From a virus: DNA of 49,056 nt. The stretch is taken from positions 1-49,056 of IMG/VR virus record IMGVR_UViG_3300048444_000320. One strand, written 5' to 3'. The first letter of the stretch is position 1, and each line of letters opens with the position of its first letter. A program made the position numbers and the translations under genes. The notes under the pieces were generated by a model that was not told where the DNA came from, did no database searches, and worked only from the letters and a program-made list of their open reading frames with translations. Positions 1 to 8,096 of the stretch are shown piece after piece.

Positions 1-1489
1 CAACCGCTTGTGAGTCGCTGTCGGGTCCCATTTTGCAGGTGCCTACCGGATGGTAAATAAGCCCCGTTTTCGACTTTATTTCCTCGAGTAGTAGCGAGTC
101 GTTTGTCGCATTTTCAGTTGGAAACAAGCGCCCACCATTATGTTTTTTGAGCGCCGGTTGCGCCATTATTTCAAAGGCTTTTTTTATACCGTTTAACAGC
201 GCCTGTTGGTCTTCTTTGCTTCTTAAAAAGCCATAAGTGATTTGAGGCTTGTCCATTGGATTATCTGGGTTTAACTGAACCATACCGCGAGCCGTTGGAC
301 GTAGCAGACAGACGTGACAAGTGAACCCATTGGTTAGCGTGGGTAACCAGTCATAACCGCTATCGTTGAACATGACCGGTAGTAGGTGCACTTGTATATC
401 GGGCTCTTTAACCGCATTTGACGAACAATAAAAAGCACCGACTTCTGCAATTGAGTGAGCGAGCTGACCTTTTCGAGTAAACAGGTACTTTATGAAAGGC
501 ACTGAGAGCTTCAGTAAATTCCAGGGGGTCAGGGTCAGTCCATCTTTGGCTTTGTTTTTGTAGTGCAGGCTAATATCAACATGCTCTTGCAAGTTCTTGC
601 CCACACCGGGTAAGTCATGAACGACGTTAATGCCTGCATGCTTCAATTCACCCGCCGGGCCAATACCCGAGCGCAGTAGAATCTGCGGCGAATTAAAGGC
701 GCCAGCGCTTAAAATGACTTCTTTATTTGCTTTGGCAATGCAGGAACGGCCCGAGTGTTGATAACGAATGCCGGTAGCCGTTTTGTTGTAGAATACAATG
801 CGTTCAGTCAGACATCCGGTTAATACTTTGAGCTTGGAACGATGTAACGCCGGCTTAAGGTAAGCGTGGTAGGTGCTGCATCGCTTGCCGTTTTTCATAG
901 TGAACTGATAAGGGCCGTAGCCTTCTAACTGCTCCCCGCTAAAGTCAGGGCTTTCGGGTAAGCCGTATTCCCCACAGGCATTTAAAAATTGCGTGGAAAC
1001 CGAGTAATAAGGCGCGACATCTGAAACATGTAACGGACCTTCAGCTCCATGATAAGCGTTAGCGCCACGACTGTTATTTTCACTTTTGATGAAGTAGGGC
1101 AGTAAGTCGTTATAACTCCAGCCGCTGTTGCCTAAGGCGGCCCAGTGATCATAGTCGGATGCAAGGCCGCGAGTGTAGATCATGGCATTGATACCACTGC
1201 TGCCACCCAGCATTTTTCCGCGCGGCGTATAGCTGCCTTTAGACGTGGTTAAATGCGGCTCGTTTTCAGCGCGATACAGCCAGTTAAATTTGCGACTGTG
1301 CATAAAGCGGGCAAAACCCGATGGCATGTCAGAAAATAGCCCACCATGCGATGCTCCGGCCTCTAATAACAAAACGCTGTGTTTACCGCTTTCAGTGAGC
1401 CTATTGGCCAGTGTACAGCCAGCAGAGCCGGCACCGACAATAATATAGTCGAAAGACTCTTCTGTATTAGAGCGAAGCGACGTAGTCAT
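1..1489 (-). CDS. GMC-family FAD oxidoreductase (choline dehydrogenase-like), 3' end off the window
   Basis: The minus-strand frame is open from ATG at 1489 to the window edge, about 496 codons. An N-terminal FAD-binding GAGSAG motif lies at residues 19-24. It is followed by GMC signature 1 (GGSSGINAMIY, then RG..DYDHW) and signature 2 (GAFNSPQILLRSGIGP). Near the edge is the HPVGTCKMG block with the conserved active-site histidine region. The family oxidises alcohols such as choline or other primary alcohols with FAD; the substrate cannot be read from sequence. The start overlaps the end of sbcB by 23 bases, so the two are probably translationally coupled. It is a host gene outside the prophage. 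The extreme C-terminus is not visible. Confidence 0.9.
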   Translation of the reverse strand, partial: MTTSLRSNTEESFDYIIVGAGSAGCTLANRLTESGKHSVLLLEAGASHGGLFSDMPSGFARFMHSRKFNWLYRAENEPHLTTSKGSYTPRGKMLGGSSGINAMIYTRGLASDYDHWAALGNSGWSYNDLLPYFIKSENNSRGANAYHGAEGPLHVSDVAPYYSVSTQFLNACGEYGLPESPDFSGEQLEGYGPYQFTMKNGKRCSTYHAYLKPALHRSKLKVLTGCLTERIVFYNKTATGIRYQHSGRSCIAKANKEVILSAGAFNSPQILLRSGIGPAGELKHAGINVVHDLPGVGKNLQEHVDISLHYKNKAKDGLTLTPWNLLKLSVPFIKYLFTRKGQLAHSIAEVGAFYCSSNAVKEPDIQVHLLPVMFNDSGYDWLPTLTNGFTCHVCLLRPTARGMVQLNPDNPMDKPQITYGFLRSKEDQQALLNGIKKAFEIMAQPALKKHNGGRLFPTENATNDSLLLEEIKSKTGLIYHPVGTCKMGPDSDSQAV

Positions 1490-2930
1490 ACAGTGACTTT
1501 AAAAGACGCAATTTGTGGGCGTCTTCCTGATGCTGGTTAGCCAGCTCTTCCAGGCGCAGCGCAAAAGCGTCCGCAGAGAGCATACCTTCCGGAGGATCAA
1601 TAAGGCGTTGCTGACAAAATTGACGCCACTGGTTCAGCTCTTTGTCCGTTAATGTCGACGGATAGTTACGAGCACGGTATCTCAGCAGCAGCTTTTCCAT
1701 ACGCGGGTCTTCAAAGGCTAAATCTAACCCAGCTAATTGTTGCGGCTCGGACGCTCGAATAATTTCCATGTGCTTTTTGTCTTGCGGCGAGAAAAATCCG
1801 TCGTAAATTTGGTGGTCAACATCGGTCCTTGGGGCAAACTCTTTGGTTTGCTCGAACACTTGCATTAACTTGTCTCTGAACGCACTGTTTTCCTGCAGCC
1901 ACTGCGCATTGGCAGCTACGGTTTCCATATTGAGGTCAGCTCGTGCAGAAGCATCCTCAGAGATTGTTTTAATAGGCGCAAGAAATGGACTGCGGCCTAG
2001 ATGAATGTTTTGTAGACCACTTTTTTGCTGCCCTTGAGCTTCCAGCTCTTTGCGGCTGGTGTAAGTCAGTTCAACGAGTTCATCGACCGACTTATCAGCA
2101 AAGAGTTTAGGATCAATGCGTAAGTCCCAGGCTATGACGTTACTGTTTTGCTTAGGGTGAAAGCCTAGTGGCAATATGGCGGACAAATACCGGTTTACGT
2201 TGCCGTAAAAGCCGCTGACGTGTGCTAGAGGCTCAGGTGCTTGCCAGTTAAAAAGGTTAAGAAGCTTTTGCTTACGGCGAATACTATACGCCCACTGCCA
2301 TAACTTTGGCTGCTTTTCTTTAATGAGTTTAGCCAGACCAATGGTGGCGTAAACATCGGACATTGCATCGTGCGCCTGGCCGTGTTCAATGTTATTCGCC
2401 ACACTTAAGTGTTCGAGTTTCAGGCTGGGCTGACCATCATCATTATCCGGCCAGTTAATACCTTCAGGACGCAATGCGAAGCAGGCTCGGGTTACGTCAA
2501 TTAAGTCCCATCGTGAGTTGCCATTTTGCCAGCTGTATTCATAAGGGTCATAGAAGTTGCGATAGAACAGGGAGCGGGTTACTTCGTCGTCAAAACGAAT
2601 ATTGTTGTAACCAATAATGGTGGTGTTGGGCTTTTGAAACTCTTCGGCAATGGCTTTGCTGAACGCTGCCTCACTAACACCTTGCTTTAATGCGAGCTGC
2701 GGCGTTATTCCGGTAACTAAGGTTGCCTCAGGGTTCGGCAGAAAGTCAGGCGTGGGCTGAACATAAAGCGTTAATGGGCGGCCAACCACATTAAAATCAG
2801 TGTCGGTGCGAAGCCCTGCAAATTGCGCCGGACGGTCAACCAGCGGGTTAGCCCCCCAAGTCTCATAATCGTGCCAGTAAAAGGTCGGCTGATTCTCTTG
2901 TTCGTTATTGTTGTCTGAATATGGCTGCAT
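1467..2930 (-). CDS. sbcB: Exonuclease I (3'-5' ssDNA exonuclease), with N-terminus replaced by prophage insertion
   Basis: The 487-aa protein aligns by eye with E. coli ExoI (475 aa). DEDDh residues are present: D21 and E23 in HDYETW, D114 in RFDDE, H187 and D192 in HDAMSDV. It degrades ssDNA 3'-5' and acts in mismatch repair and recombination. Homology begins at FYWHDYETW, residue 17. The preceding 16 residues (MQPYSDNNNEQENQPT) lie mostly on the phage side of the attL core at 2870-2886. At the far prophage end, the same FYWH codons are preceded by a different start, MAQNELET. The current start is therefore phage-supplied. There is no good Shine-Dalgarno upstream of ATG 2930. The active site is intact, so function is probably kept, but expression may have changed. 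Confidence 0.95.
   Translation of the reverse strand: MQPYSDNNNEQENQPTFYWHDYETWGANPLVDRPAQFAGLRTDTDFNVVGRPLTLYVQPTPDFLPNPEATLVTGITPQLALKQGVSEAAFSKAIAEEFQKPNTTIIGYNNIRFDDEVTRSLFYRNFYDPYEYSWQNGNSRWDLIDVTRACFALRPEGINWPDNDDGQPSLKLEHLSVANNIEHGQAHDAMSDVYATIGLAKLIKEKQPKLWQWAYSIRRKQKLLNLFNWQAPEPLAHVSGFYGNVNRYLSAILPLGFHPKQNSNVIAWDLRIDPKLFADKSVDELVELTYTSRKELEAQGQQKSGLQNIHLGRSPFLAPIKTISEDASARADLNMETVAANAQWLQENSAFRDKLMQVFEQTKEFAPRTDVDHQIYDGFFSPQDKKHMEIIRASEPQQLAGLDLAFEDPRMEKLLLRYRARNYPSTLTDKELNQWRQFCQQRLIDPPEGMLSADAFALRLEELANQHQEDAHKLRLLKSLYDYVASL
2870..2886. repeat. attL core, 17-bp direct repeat
   Basis: CGTGCCAGTAAAAGGTC is repeated exactly at 47621-47637. Both copies lie inside codons for TFYWH of sbcB (minus strand). 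The repeats bracket an integrase-containing prophage, so this is the left attachment core. The true crossover could be a subset of the 17 bases. Confidence 0.9.
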
Positions 2931-2981
2931 GTCTTATACCGCGCGGCTTTGGTTGTGTTTATCTGTGTCGCCAGTTGTTCG

Positions 2982-3010
2982 ATTTATTCTCTTGTTTTCT
3001 TCTATTGCAA
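2982..3010 (-). promoter_or_regulatory. Candidate phage-borne promoter now reading into sbcB
   Basis: On the minus strand TTGCAA (3010-3005), a 17-base spacer and ATAAAT (2987-2982) resemble a sigma-70 promoter directed at sbcB. It lies in prophage DNA between attL and int. The match is moderate and no transcription evidence is available. Confidence 0.3.
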
Positions 3011-3020
3011 AATTCTATAT

Positions 3021-3060
3021 GCTACTAGCGTGCTATAAATTGATGCCTGCGTGCTATTTT
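3021..3060. repeat. Candidate integrase arm-type sites (left)
   Basis: GCTACTAGCGTGCTAT (3021-3036) and GCCTGCGTGCTATTTT (3045-3060) share the core GCGTGCTAT. A third copy, GCTACCAGCGTGCTAT, lies at 47541-47556 just inside the other prophage end and matches the first at 15 of 16 positions. Repeats at both ends near the cores are what integrase arm-binding sites look like. The second copy overlaps a possible GTG start of int. Confidence 0.5.
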
Positions 3061-3068
3061 GGATATTT

Positions 3069-4283
3069 ATGCTTACAGACAGACAACTCAAGAGCTGGAC
3101 CAAGAATCCTCCGGAGAAAACCCACGAGATTTCAGTCGGCAACCGCCTTTATGCCAGGGTAACGGATAAGGGCACTATTTCATTTCAGTTTCGCTATCGT
3201 ATTGGTGGCCGCAACACACGCATTACGCTTGGCTCATACCCTTTACTGGCGCTCAAATCAGCTAGAGATGAGGCTACACGATTGTCTGTGGTGCTGCAAG
3301 AAGGTGGTGATCCGAAGGTAGCTGCCCGCTCACGTTACTCAGGTGGCGAGTGGACGCTCGATAAATGTATTGATGAGTGGCTGAATAAACACGTAGCACG
3401 GAAACTGAAAGATAGCACGCGGGTGAACTATGCCAGTATCGCTGAGAAGCATCTTAAAGGGCGCTATTCCATTCCTGTCGAGCGTATAAGGATGGATGAA
3501 TGGCTAAGCCTATTTGATGGTATTGCTGAAAAGACATCTCCTTATAATGCCGGAGTGGTTCTCAAAGTTACAAAACGCGCCCTGGGCTGGTGTATGCGCC
3601 GCGAGCTTATTAATCAACCGACAGTAATGAACCTTGAAGTGAGTACGGTAGGCACAGGTAGCAGCAGGCGAGACAGAACGCTTGAACTGCATGAAATCGG
3701 TCGTATTTGGATGGCCATTGAAAACACTAAGCTATCTCTGGCGGTAAGGAATAGCATTAAGCTGTTACTTCTAACCGGTGCACGAAATTCAGAAGTGCGT
3801 GAAGCCAAGTGGAATGAGTTCGACTTTGAAAACCGAATTTGGACTCTGCCAAAAGAGAGAAGCAAATCGGGAGTCGCAATTCGCCGGGCACTCACAGATG
3901 AAATGATCCAGTTAGTTAATGCAATGAGAGCGACACCCAGTCCGACGTATGTATTCGGCTCAATGGATAATGACTTTCAAAAGCCAATAACGACTCATGC
4001 AATTCAAAGAGCTGTTCGTCGGTTGAGAGCCAAACTGAATATGGATGACTGGCGTGTTCATGACTTCCGGCGGTCGTTGGCAACACGGCTGTCAGAGCAA
4101 GGGATCCAGCCTCACATTGTTGAGAAGATATTAGGGCACAGTCTTGGCGGTGTTTTAGCAGTATACAACCGCCATGACTGGATAGATAAGCAGAACGAAG
4201 CTTACGAGACCTGGTATCAGTTAGTTAGCGCTGCAGCTGAGCATGCAGCTGGGCGCATTACTGCAGCCCAGCAAACTTCCTGA
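3069..4283 (+). CDS. int: Tyrosine-type phage integrase (P4/DUF4102 family)
   Basis: The protein is about 404 aa. The N-terminal DUF4102-like domain (SWTKNPPEKTHEISV...GSYPLLALKSARDEA) is followed by a SAM-like core-binding domain and the catalytic domain. Numbering from ATG 3069, the visible catalytic residues are R239 (LLTGARNSEVRE), H331 and R334 (VHDFRRSLA), H357 (ILGHSLGG) and Y366 (AVYNRHDW). It inserts and excises the prophage at attB in sbcB. A GTG at 3051 would add six residues; ATG 3069 was chosen because MLTDRQL resembles typical integrase starts, but neither start has a clear Shine-Dalgarno. It converges with the AlpA-like gene, overlapping it by 26 bases, so the two can interfere. 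Confidence 0.95.
   Translation: MLTDRQLKSWTKNPPEKTHEISVGNRLYARVTDKGTISFQFRYRIGGRNTRITLGSYPLLALKSARDEATRLSVVLQEGGDPKVAARSRYSGGEWTLDKCIDEWLNKHVARKLKDSTRVNYASIAEKHLKGRYSIPVERIRMDEWLSLFDGIAEKTSPYNAGVVLKVTKRALGWCMRRELINQPTVMNLEVSTVGTGSSRRDRTLELHEIGRIWMAIENTKLSLAVRNSIKLLLLTGARNSEVREAKWNEFDFENRIWTLPKERSKSGVAIRRALTDEMIQLVNAMRATPSPTYVFGSMDNDFQKPITTHAIQRAVRRLRAKLNMDDWRVHDFRRSLATRLSEQGIQPHIVEKILGHSLGGVLAVYNRHDWIDKQNEAYETWYQLVSAAAEHAAGRITAAQQTS
4248..4272. terminator. Hairpin at convergent int/xis ends
   Basis: GCTGGGC (4248-4254) pairs with GCCCAGC (4266-4272) around an 11-base loop. It sits where the int and xis reading frames converge. There is no convincing U-tract on either strand, so termination is only a suggestion. 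Confidence 0.3.
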
Positions 4284-4458
4284 CTTCTTTAGCCGGGTAA
4301 AGAAACCGTTTTCCCGTGCCAGGTATTGGCTCCGGGAAACGATCATGGTTCTGCGTTACCCGGCAAAACGTAGAGCGTGAAATACGAAGTAAATCGCAGA
4401 CCTCTTTTACTGTCATGACTTCAATGTGGCGGTTGTCTTGTACTGTTTGTTGCATCAT
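4258..4458 (-). CDS. AlpA-like excisionase / small HTH regulator
   Basis: The 66-aa protein contains EVMTVKEVCDLLRISRSTF, a MerR-like winged-helix DNA-binding segment, then FPEPIPGTGKRFLYPAKEV. This is the layout of AlpA/phage excisionase proteins (helix-turn-helix domain 17). The start at 4458 (or 4455) has GAGGT a few bases upstream; the longer open frame would run back into ssb. It is the last gene of the leftward early operon, next to int and convergent with it, as expected for a directionality factor that promotes excision on induction. Confidence 0.75.
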   Translation of the reverse strand: MMQQTVQDNRHIEVMTVKEVCDLLRISRSTFCRVTQNHDRFPEPIPGTGKRFLYPAKEVRKFAGLQ

Positions 4459-4468
4459 ATTTACCTCG

Positions 4469-4972
4469 TTAAAACGGAATGTCGTCGTCAAAGTCGTCAG
4501 CGGGGCTAAAGGGTTCAGGCTCTTTTCGTCTAGGGCTTTGCTGGCCTGACGGCATGCTGCTGCCTAAGCCGCTACGTTGTGGCTGCGGCGCCGGAGCCGG
4601 ACTTGCGCTTTGATAGCCGCCCGTGTCACCGCCGCGACTGTCCAGCATCTGCATTTCATTAATGACTACCTCGGTGGTGTAACGCTCTACATTGTCCTGG
4701 CCAGTCCATTTGCGAGTTTGCAAACGTCCTTCAACATAAACTTTCGAGCCTTTCTTGAGATACTCGCCGGCAATCTCAGCAAGGCGGCGGTAAGCCACAC
4801 AGCGGTGCCATTCAGTCTGCTCGCGCGGCTCGCCCGTTGATTTGTCCTTCCAGCTTTCACTGGTGGCAATCGAAAGGTTGGCAATAGGCGTACTGTTCTG
4901 GGTGTATCGAACGTCAGGATCGGCCCCGAGGTTACCAATCAAGATGACCTTATTTACTCCGCGTGATGCCAT
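4469..4972 (-). CDS. ssb: Single-stranded DNA-binding protein
   Basis: The 167-aa protein has an OB-fold (residues 1-112: [20 protein letters not shown] ... [21 protein letters not shown]) and a low-complexity Pro/Gln/Ser linker. It ends in the acidic tip DDFDDDIPF that binds partner proteins such as exonucleases and recombination factors. It coats ssDNA during phage replication and single-strand annealing. The upstream gene's stop overlaps its start (TAATG). In an early operon with RecT and a YqaJ nuclease, it fits a phage recombination module. Confidence 0.95.
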   Translation of the reverse strand: MASRGVNKVILIGNLGADPDVRYTQNSTPIANLSIATSESWKDKSTGEPREQTEWHRCVAYRRLAEIAGEYLKKGSKVYVEGRLQTRKWTGQDNVERYTTEVVINEMQMLDSRGGDTGGYQSASPAPAPQPQRSGLGSSMPSGQQSPRRKEPEPFSPADDFDDDIPF

Positions 4973-5175
4973 TATGCTAATCCTCTTGAATTAAGCTTTT
5001 CCCAGTCAGTGGCGCATTCTCTATCACACCAACGGCGTTCTTCATCTAAAGTTTCGCCACAGTTAAGACAGTGGCCTGTTGGCTTGGGGCCTTGTTTTTC
5101 TGTTCGCGCATTTTTAACTGCCAGTCCAGCTAGGTACTCTGCAGTTGCATTTGCGTTGTCTACTAAATCACTCAT
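4972..5175 (-). CDS. Small zinc-ribbon protein
   Basis: The 67-aa protein has a C-terminal four-cysteine motif, [20 protein letters not shown], typical of a small treble-clef/zinc-ribbon as in DksA/TraR-like or DUF2116-like phage proteins. The N-terminal half is a short helix. The stop overlaps the ssb start by one base, so the pair is translationally coupled. Function is unknown; it could bind nucleic acid or RNA polymerase, but no family-specific residue decides this. Confidence 0.6.
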   Translation of the reverse strand: MSDLVDNANATAEYLAGLAVKNARTEKQGPKPTGHCLNCGETLDEERRWCDRECATDWEKLNSRGLA

Positions 5176-5194
5176 AAATCACCAAAGTATTGTT

Positions 5195-5461
5195 TTATTT
5201 GTTATCGCTTAACTGATTCAGTTTGCGAAGGTCGATTTCTTTAACGCGCTCAACAGCCGCTGCTACTTCATTCAGCTTCTTAAATGCGCGGTTGAAGTTC
5301 GACATTGATATACCGTTAATAATGGCGGCACTGTTCTCGCTCGCTCCTTTAACCAGATGGTCGTATAAAGCGGAAACCACATCATCACTATTAATGCGGG
5401 TCAGGCTAAGGAGTAGCTCGAAGCGCTGCTCAGATTGAGAGCCAATAAAAAGGTACTTCAT
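5195..5461 (-). CDS. PapB/adhesin-regulator-like small DNA-binding protein
   Basis: The 88-aa protein has the layout of the PapB/FocB family. A hydrophobic N-terminal oligomerisation segment (SEQRFELLLSLTRINSDDVV) is followed by ALYDHLVKGAS and an HTH-like segment (MSNFNRAFKKLNEV). PapB homologues are transcription regulators of fimbrial operons and also occur on phages. The start overlaps the end of the methyltransferase gene by 4 bases. The family call rests on pattern resemblance only. Confidence 0.4.
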   Translation of the reverse strand: MKYLFIGSQSEQRFELLLSLTRINSDDVVSALYDHLVKGASENSAAIINGISMSNFNRAFKKLNEVAAAVERVKEIDLRKLNQLSDNK

Positions 5462-6009
5462 GAGGCCTCCTTAAGCTCACCGCAGCCACGTTCAAAGTGG
5501 TGGTAAACAGTTGGCATAGTTAGCCGGGTGAATATGACAAAGCAGGAGGCGAAGTTAACGCCGCTTATCAGTTTGCCAGTCTCCGGGTGAATGAAGTTAT
5601 AGCGTCCATCGGGCACGTAAACGATGCTTGCTTTGTCCTGGACGTACTTGCGCCACCATTGAGTGGCCGGCTCGTATGGGATCATCACGCAAATAAGTTT
5701 TCCGCTCTGACTTTTTATCTGTTCGTAAGCTTTTTCGAGGAATCCTTCTTTCTTATCGAACGGAGGATTGCACCAGGCTGAGTCGACACTGATCCATTCA
5801 TCGTTGAACCAGCTCGGAAAGGTCAGGGCGTTCGCTTCCTCATTAATGTAATAAGTACAGAGCTTGTTTTCTCGGTCAGCAGCAACATCGATGCCAAAGC
5901 CTTTTACTCCGCAAAGGTAGCAAGCATCCCTATAAGCACGTTCGCTGGTACGCCAAAAGTTTTTTAATTTGCTTGTTGTAGTCGATTGAACTTGTCGCTG
6001 GTTGCTCAT
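5458..6009 (-). CDS. Phage DNA N-6-adenine methyltransferase
   Basis: The 183-aa protein matches the compact phage Dam family (PF05869-like). It has an N-terminal WRTSERAYRDA, FGIDVAADRENKLC (cofactor region), the catalytic WCNPPF motif (a DPPY-type tetrapeptide) and a C-terminal NFASCFVIFT strand. It methylates adenine in DNA, which can hide phage DNA from host restriction or mark replicated genomes. The family has no separate target-recognition domain, so the site cannot be predicted. It overlaps both neighbours by 4 bases in the early operon. Confidence 0.85.
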   Translation of the reverse strand: MSNQRQVQSTTTSKLKNFWRTSERAYRDACYLCGVKGFGIDVAADRENKLCTYYINEEANALTFPSWFNDEWISVDSAWCNPPFDKKEGFLEKAYEQIKSQSGKLICVMIPYEPATQWWRKYVQDKASIVYVPDGRYNFIHPETGKLISGVNFASCFVIFTRLTMPTVYHHFERGCGELKEAS

Positions 6010-6380
6010 AGGACACCCCGCTCAAAGTTAACCAAAAATCCTTTACAGGTTTTCCAGTAGCTTTTCCCTGTATAGCGGGACAATTTAAGCAGGCTTTTAA
6101 TGACGTGCTTTTTGTATGCGAGCCGACCAATTGAAGGGACTGCCACTTCATCACCTTCATCATTTATCCATATTGAGCCTTCGCCATTGCAGTCCTCACA
6201 TTCCATGCAGTTGCCACAGTGGAAACAATCGTTTTCTCCGCTGCCATCGCATAAGCTACACGTCTGCTCTTGGTGGACTGCTTTAAAATCATTAACGACG
6301 GCAGTTTTCCAGTCCTCATAATTGAGGAACAAAGTGCCAGAGCCTGTTAATGAAAGGTTCTGATTAGTATTACTCATCAT
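6006..6380 (-). CDS. Phage protein with DnaJ-like zinc-finger motif
   Basis: The protein is about 124 aa from ATG 6380, with GAGG five bases upstream (ATGs at 6383 and 6377 are alternatives). The centre contains CSLCDGSGENDC and CMECEDCNGEG, two CxxCxGxG-like knuckles as in DnaJ zinc fingers. There is no J-domain. The rest is unassigned. A longer open frame starts at 6446 inside the upstream nuclease gene but lacks a ribosome site. The function is probably zinc-stabilised protein or RNA binding in early infection; this is an inference. Confidence 0.6.
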   Translation of the reverse strand: MMSNTNQNLSLTGSGTLFLNYEDWKTAVVNDFKAVHQEQTCSLCDGSGENDCFHCGNCMECEDCNGEGSIWINDEGDEVAVPSIGRLAYKKHVIKSLLKLSRYTGKSYWKTCKGFLVNFERGVL

Positions 6381-6387
6381 CATCACC

Positions 6388-8094
6388 TCACGCCGCACTG
6401 CGGGTTGCTGACTTCTGAGCGCGGTAAGAGGTTTGTAACGCCTCATAATCGGCTTCGCTCAGGTAACCCCGGTCTTTGGCTGTGCAAACTTCCTTGCCCA
6501 CGTCTTCAAGGTCACGCTTATTCGTGGCATCAGCAATCTTGTCGATTAGGAAGTTAGCCAGGCTTGATACCACGGTGGCGCTTTCCTGGTGCATCTTCAT
6601 GCCGGAAATCCATAGCGTTGCTTTGCCCTGGGACACGTTGAACTGATAGGCCACAGCCTGAATGATCTCGTTATCCGTTGGCGTGTAATCATCAGCAATA
6701 GGATTACTCTCGTTAGCTGGCGATGCTTCAGCTTCAACTAACGTGTCCGGCTTTGCCTCCGACTCCGGTGCCGGTTCAGGCTTAGTCTCTGCCTGCTTAC
6801 GCTTCTGCTCGGCTAATTCATGCTCGGTCAGGCGCTGCTTAACGATGGCACTGAAACTGTCGTTATCTTTCAATGCCAGGTCTTTGATGTCCGGGAATAG
6901 GAATTTAAGGTCGCTATCGACCTCTTTCAGGTAAGCTTGCCAATTCATCATTACCTGAACATGCAAGTCGTTAAGCTCGATTTTGACCTGTGCAAGGTGA
7001 TCATCAACTGCACCCTGCAAACCGTCGACCGTCTTCTTACCTTTCATGACAGATGCAAAATCAACATCAGGCATTGGAACCTGAAAATCGCCCAGGCCTT
7101 CATTCAAGCCATCAACGTGCTTCTGCAGTTTTTCCAGAGCGACCTTTTTGATGTCACCGCGGATTTCGTCTTTACGTGACTTAACCAGCTTATCCAGTTG
7201 CAGGCGTTTGCCACGAAGCTGCTCTTTAAGCTCATCGATGGCATTGAATAACGTATCGATACTCTGTGTTTGTGCCAGGGCATGCTTCTTGGCTGTATCG
7301 AGTTCACCCTCGGCTTTCCTGCAGAACTTAACCAGCTCTTCGGCGTTGGCAAAGTCCTGGTCAGTTTGCAGATCCGTGTTGATGCTTTTAACAAACGCCA
7401 GAGCGGTGTCCTTGTATGTAGCCAGGTTACTGCTCTTAACTTCGCCATCAACGCTGATCATTAATGTTGGTAATTCACTCGGCTTTTCAGCAACGACTTC
7501 TTCTTTTGCTGGCGCCGGCTCAAACTCTGCCAGGTCTGCTTTGAATTGCTCCCAGCCTTTAATGAGTTTATTGCGACGGCCACGAACCGGCGTGTACCAC
7601 ATGTATTCGAAGTTGTCTTTGGTGCCATCCGATACCACGAAAATGACTTTCTCGGCTTCATCAGCGACCATCAGCTGGTGCTCGAGCTGCCAGTAATATT
7701 CAGCCGGCAACTTCCCTTTGCGTACCGCCTCGGCCAGAGCTTCGTTCCACATCTTGTGCTCGAACAGGATATCACCCAGCATGGTCATGCCATCGAACGA
7801 TGCCAGGTACTCACCGTCTTCAGTTTCGCCGGTAGTGGGGAATAGCTCTTCACCAACAATTTCTTCCACCAATGGACGAGCTGATGCTTCCATTTCGTGA
7901 CCTTTATCGAAGAGGAACTTCTGCACGTATTCGCTGACTTCTTTCTCGGTACCAAGCGACTTGGCCTTCAGTAACTCGTTACGCGACATTTTCTTCGTCG
8001 CAGACATCATTGCCGGTGCTTCTGATGCAGTCATTCGAGTAGCGCGAGCCGCGTGCCACTCGGGTGAGCCCTGAACTAAATTTAAGATTTTCAT
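6388..8094 (-). CDS. YqaJ-family (lambda-exonuclease-like) recombination nuclease with long C-terminal extension
   Basis: The 568-aa protein has a YqaJ nuclease domain at residues 1-200: QGSPEWHAARATRMTASEA, KGHEMEA, D101 in SFDGM and E112/K114 in FEHKMW (the PD-(D/E)XK core). It digests dsDNA 5'-3' to make ssDNA for the partner RecT. The C-terminal part is a charged, largely helical region (LDTAKKHALAQ, LRGKRLQLDKL), then a Glu/Pro/Ala-rich linker and a small terminal domain. It is much longer than lambda Exo (226 aa). The start is 3 bases downstream of recT's stop. Confidence 0.85.
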   Translation of the reverse strand: MKILNLVQGSPEWHAARATRMTASEAPAMMSATKKMSRNELLKAKSLGTEKEVSEYVQKFLFDKGHEMEASARPLVEEIVGEELFPTTGETEDGEYLASFDGMTMLGDILFEHKMWNEALAEAVRKGKLPAEYYWQLEHQLMVADEAEKVIFVVSDGTKDNFEYMWYTPVRGRRNKLIKGWEQFKADLAEFEPAPAKEEVVAEKPSELPTLMISVDGEVKSSNLATYKDTALAFVKSINTDLQTDQDFANAEELVKFCRKAEGELDTAKKHALAQTQSIDTLFNAIDELKEQLRGKRLQLDKLVKSRKDEIRGDIKKVALEKLQKHVDGLNEGLGDFQVPMPDVDFASVMKGKKTVDGLQGAVDDHLAQVKIELNDLHVQVMMNWQAYLKEVDSDLKFLFPDIKDLALKDNDSFSAIVKQRLTEHELAEQKRKQAETKPEPAPESEAKPDTLVEAEASPANESNPIADDYTPTDNEIIQAVAYQFNVSQGKATLWISGMKMHQESATVVSSLANFLIDKIADATNKRDLEDVGKEVCTAKDRGYLSEADYEALQTSYRAQKSATRSAA

Positions 8095-8096
8095 GA

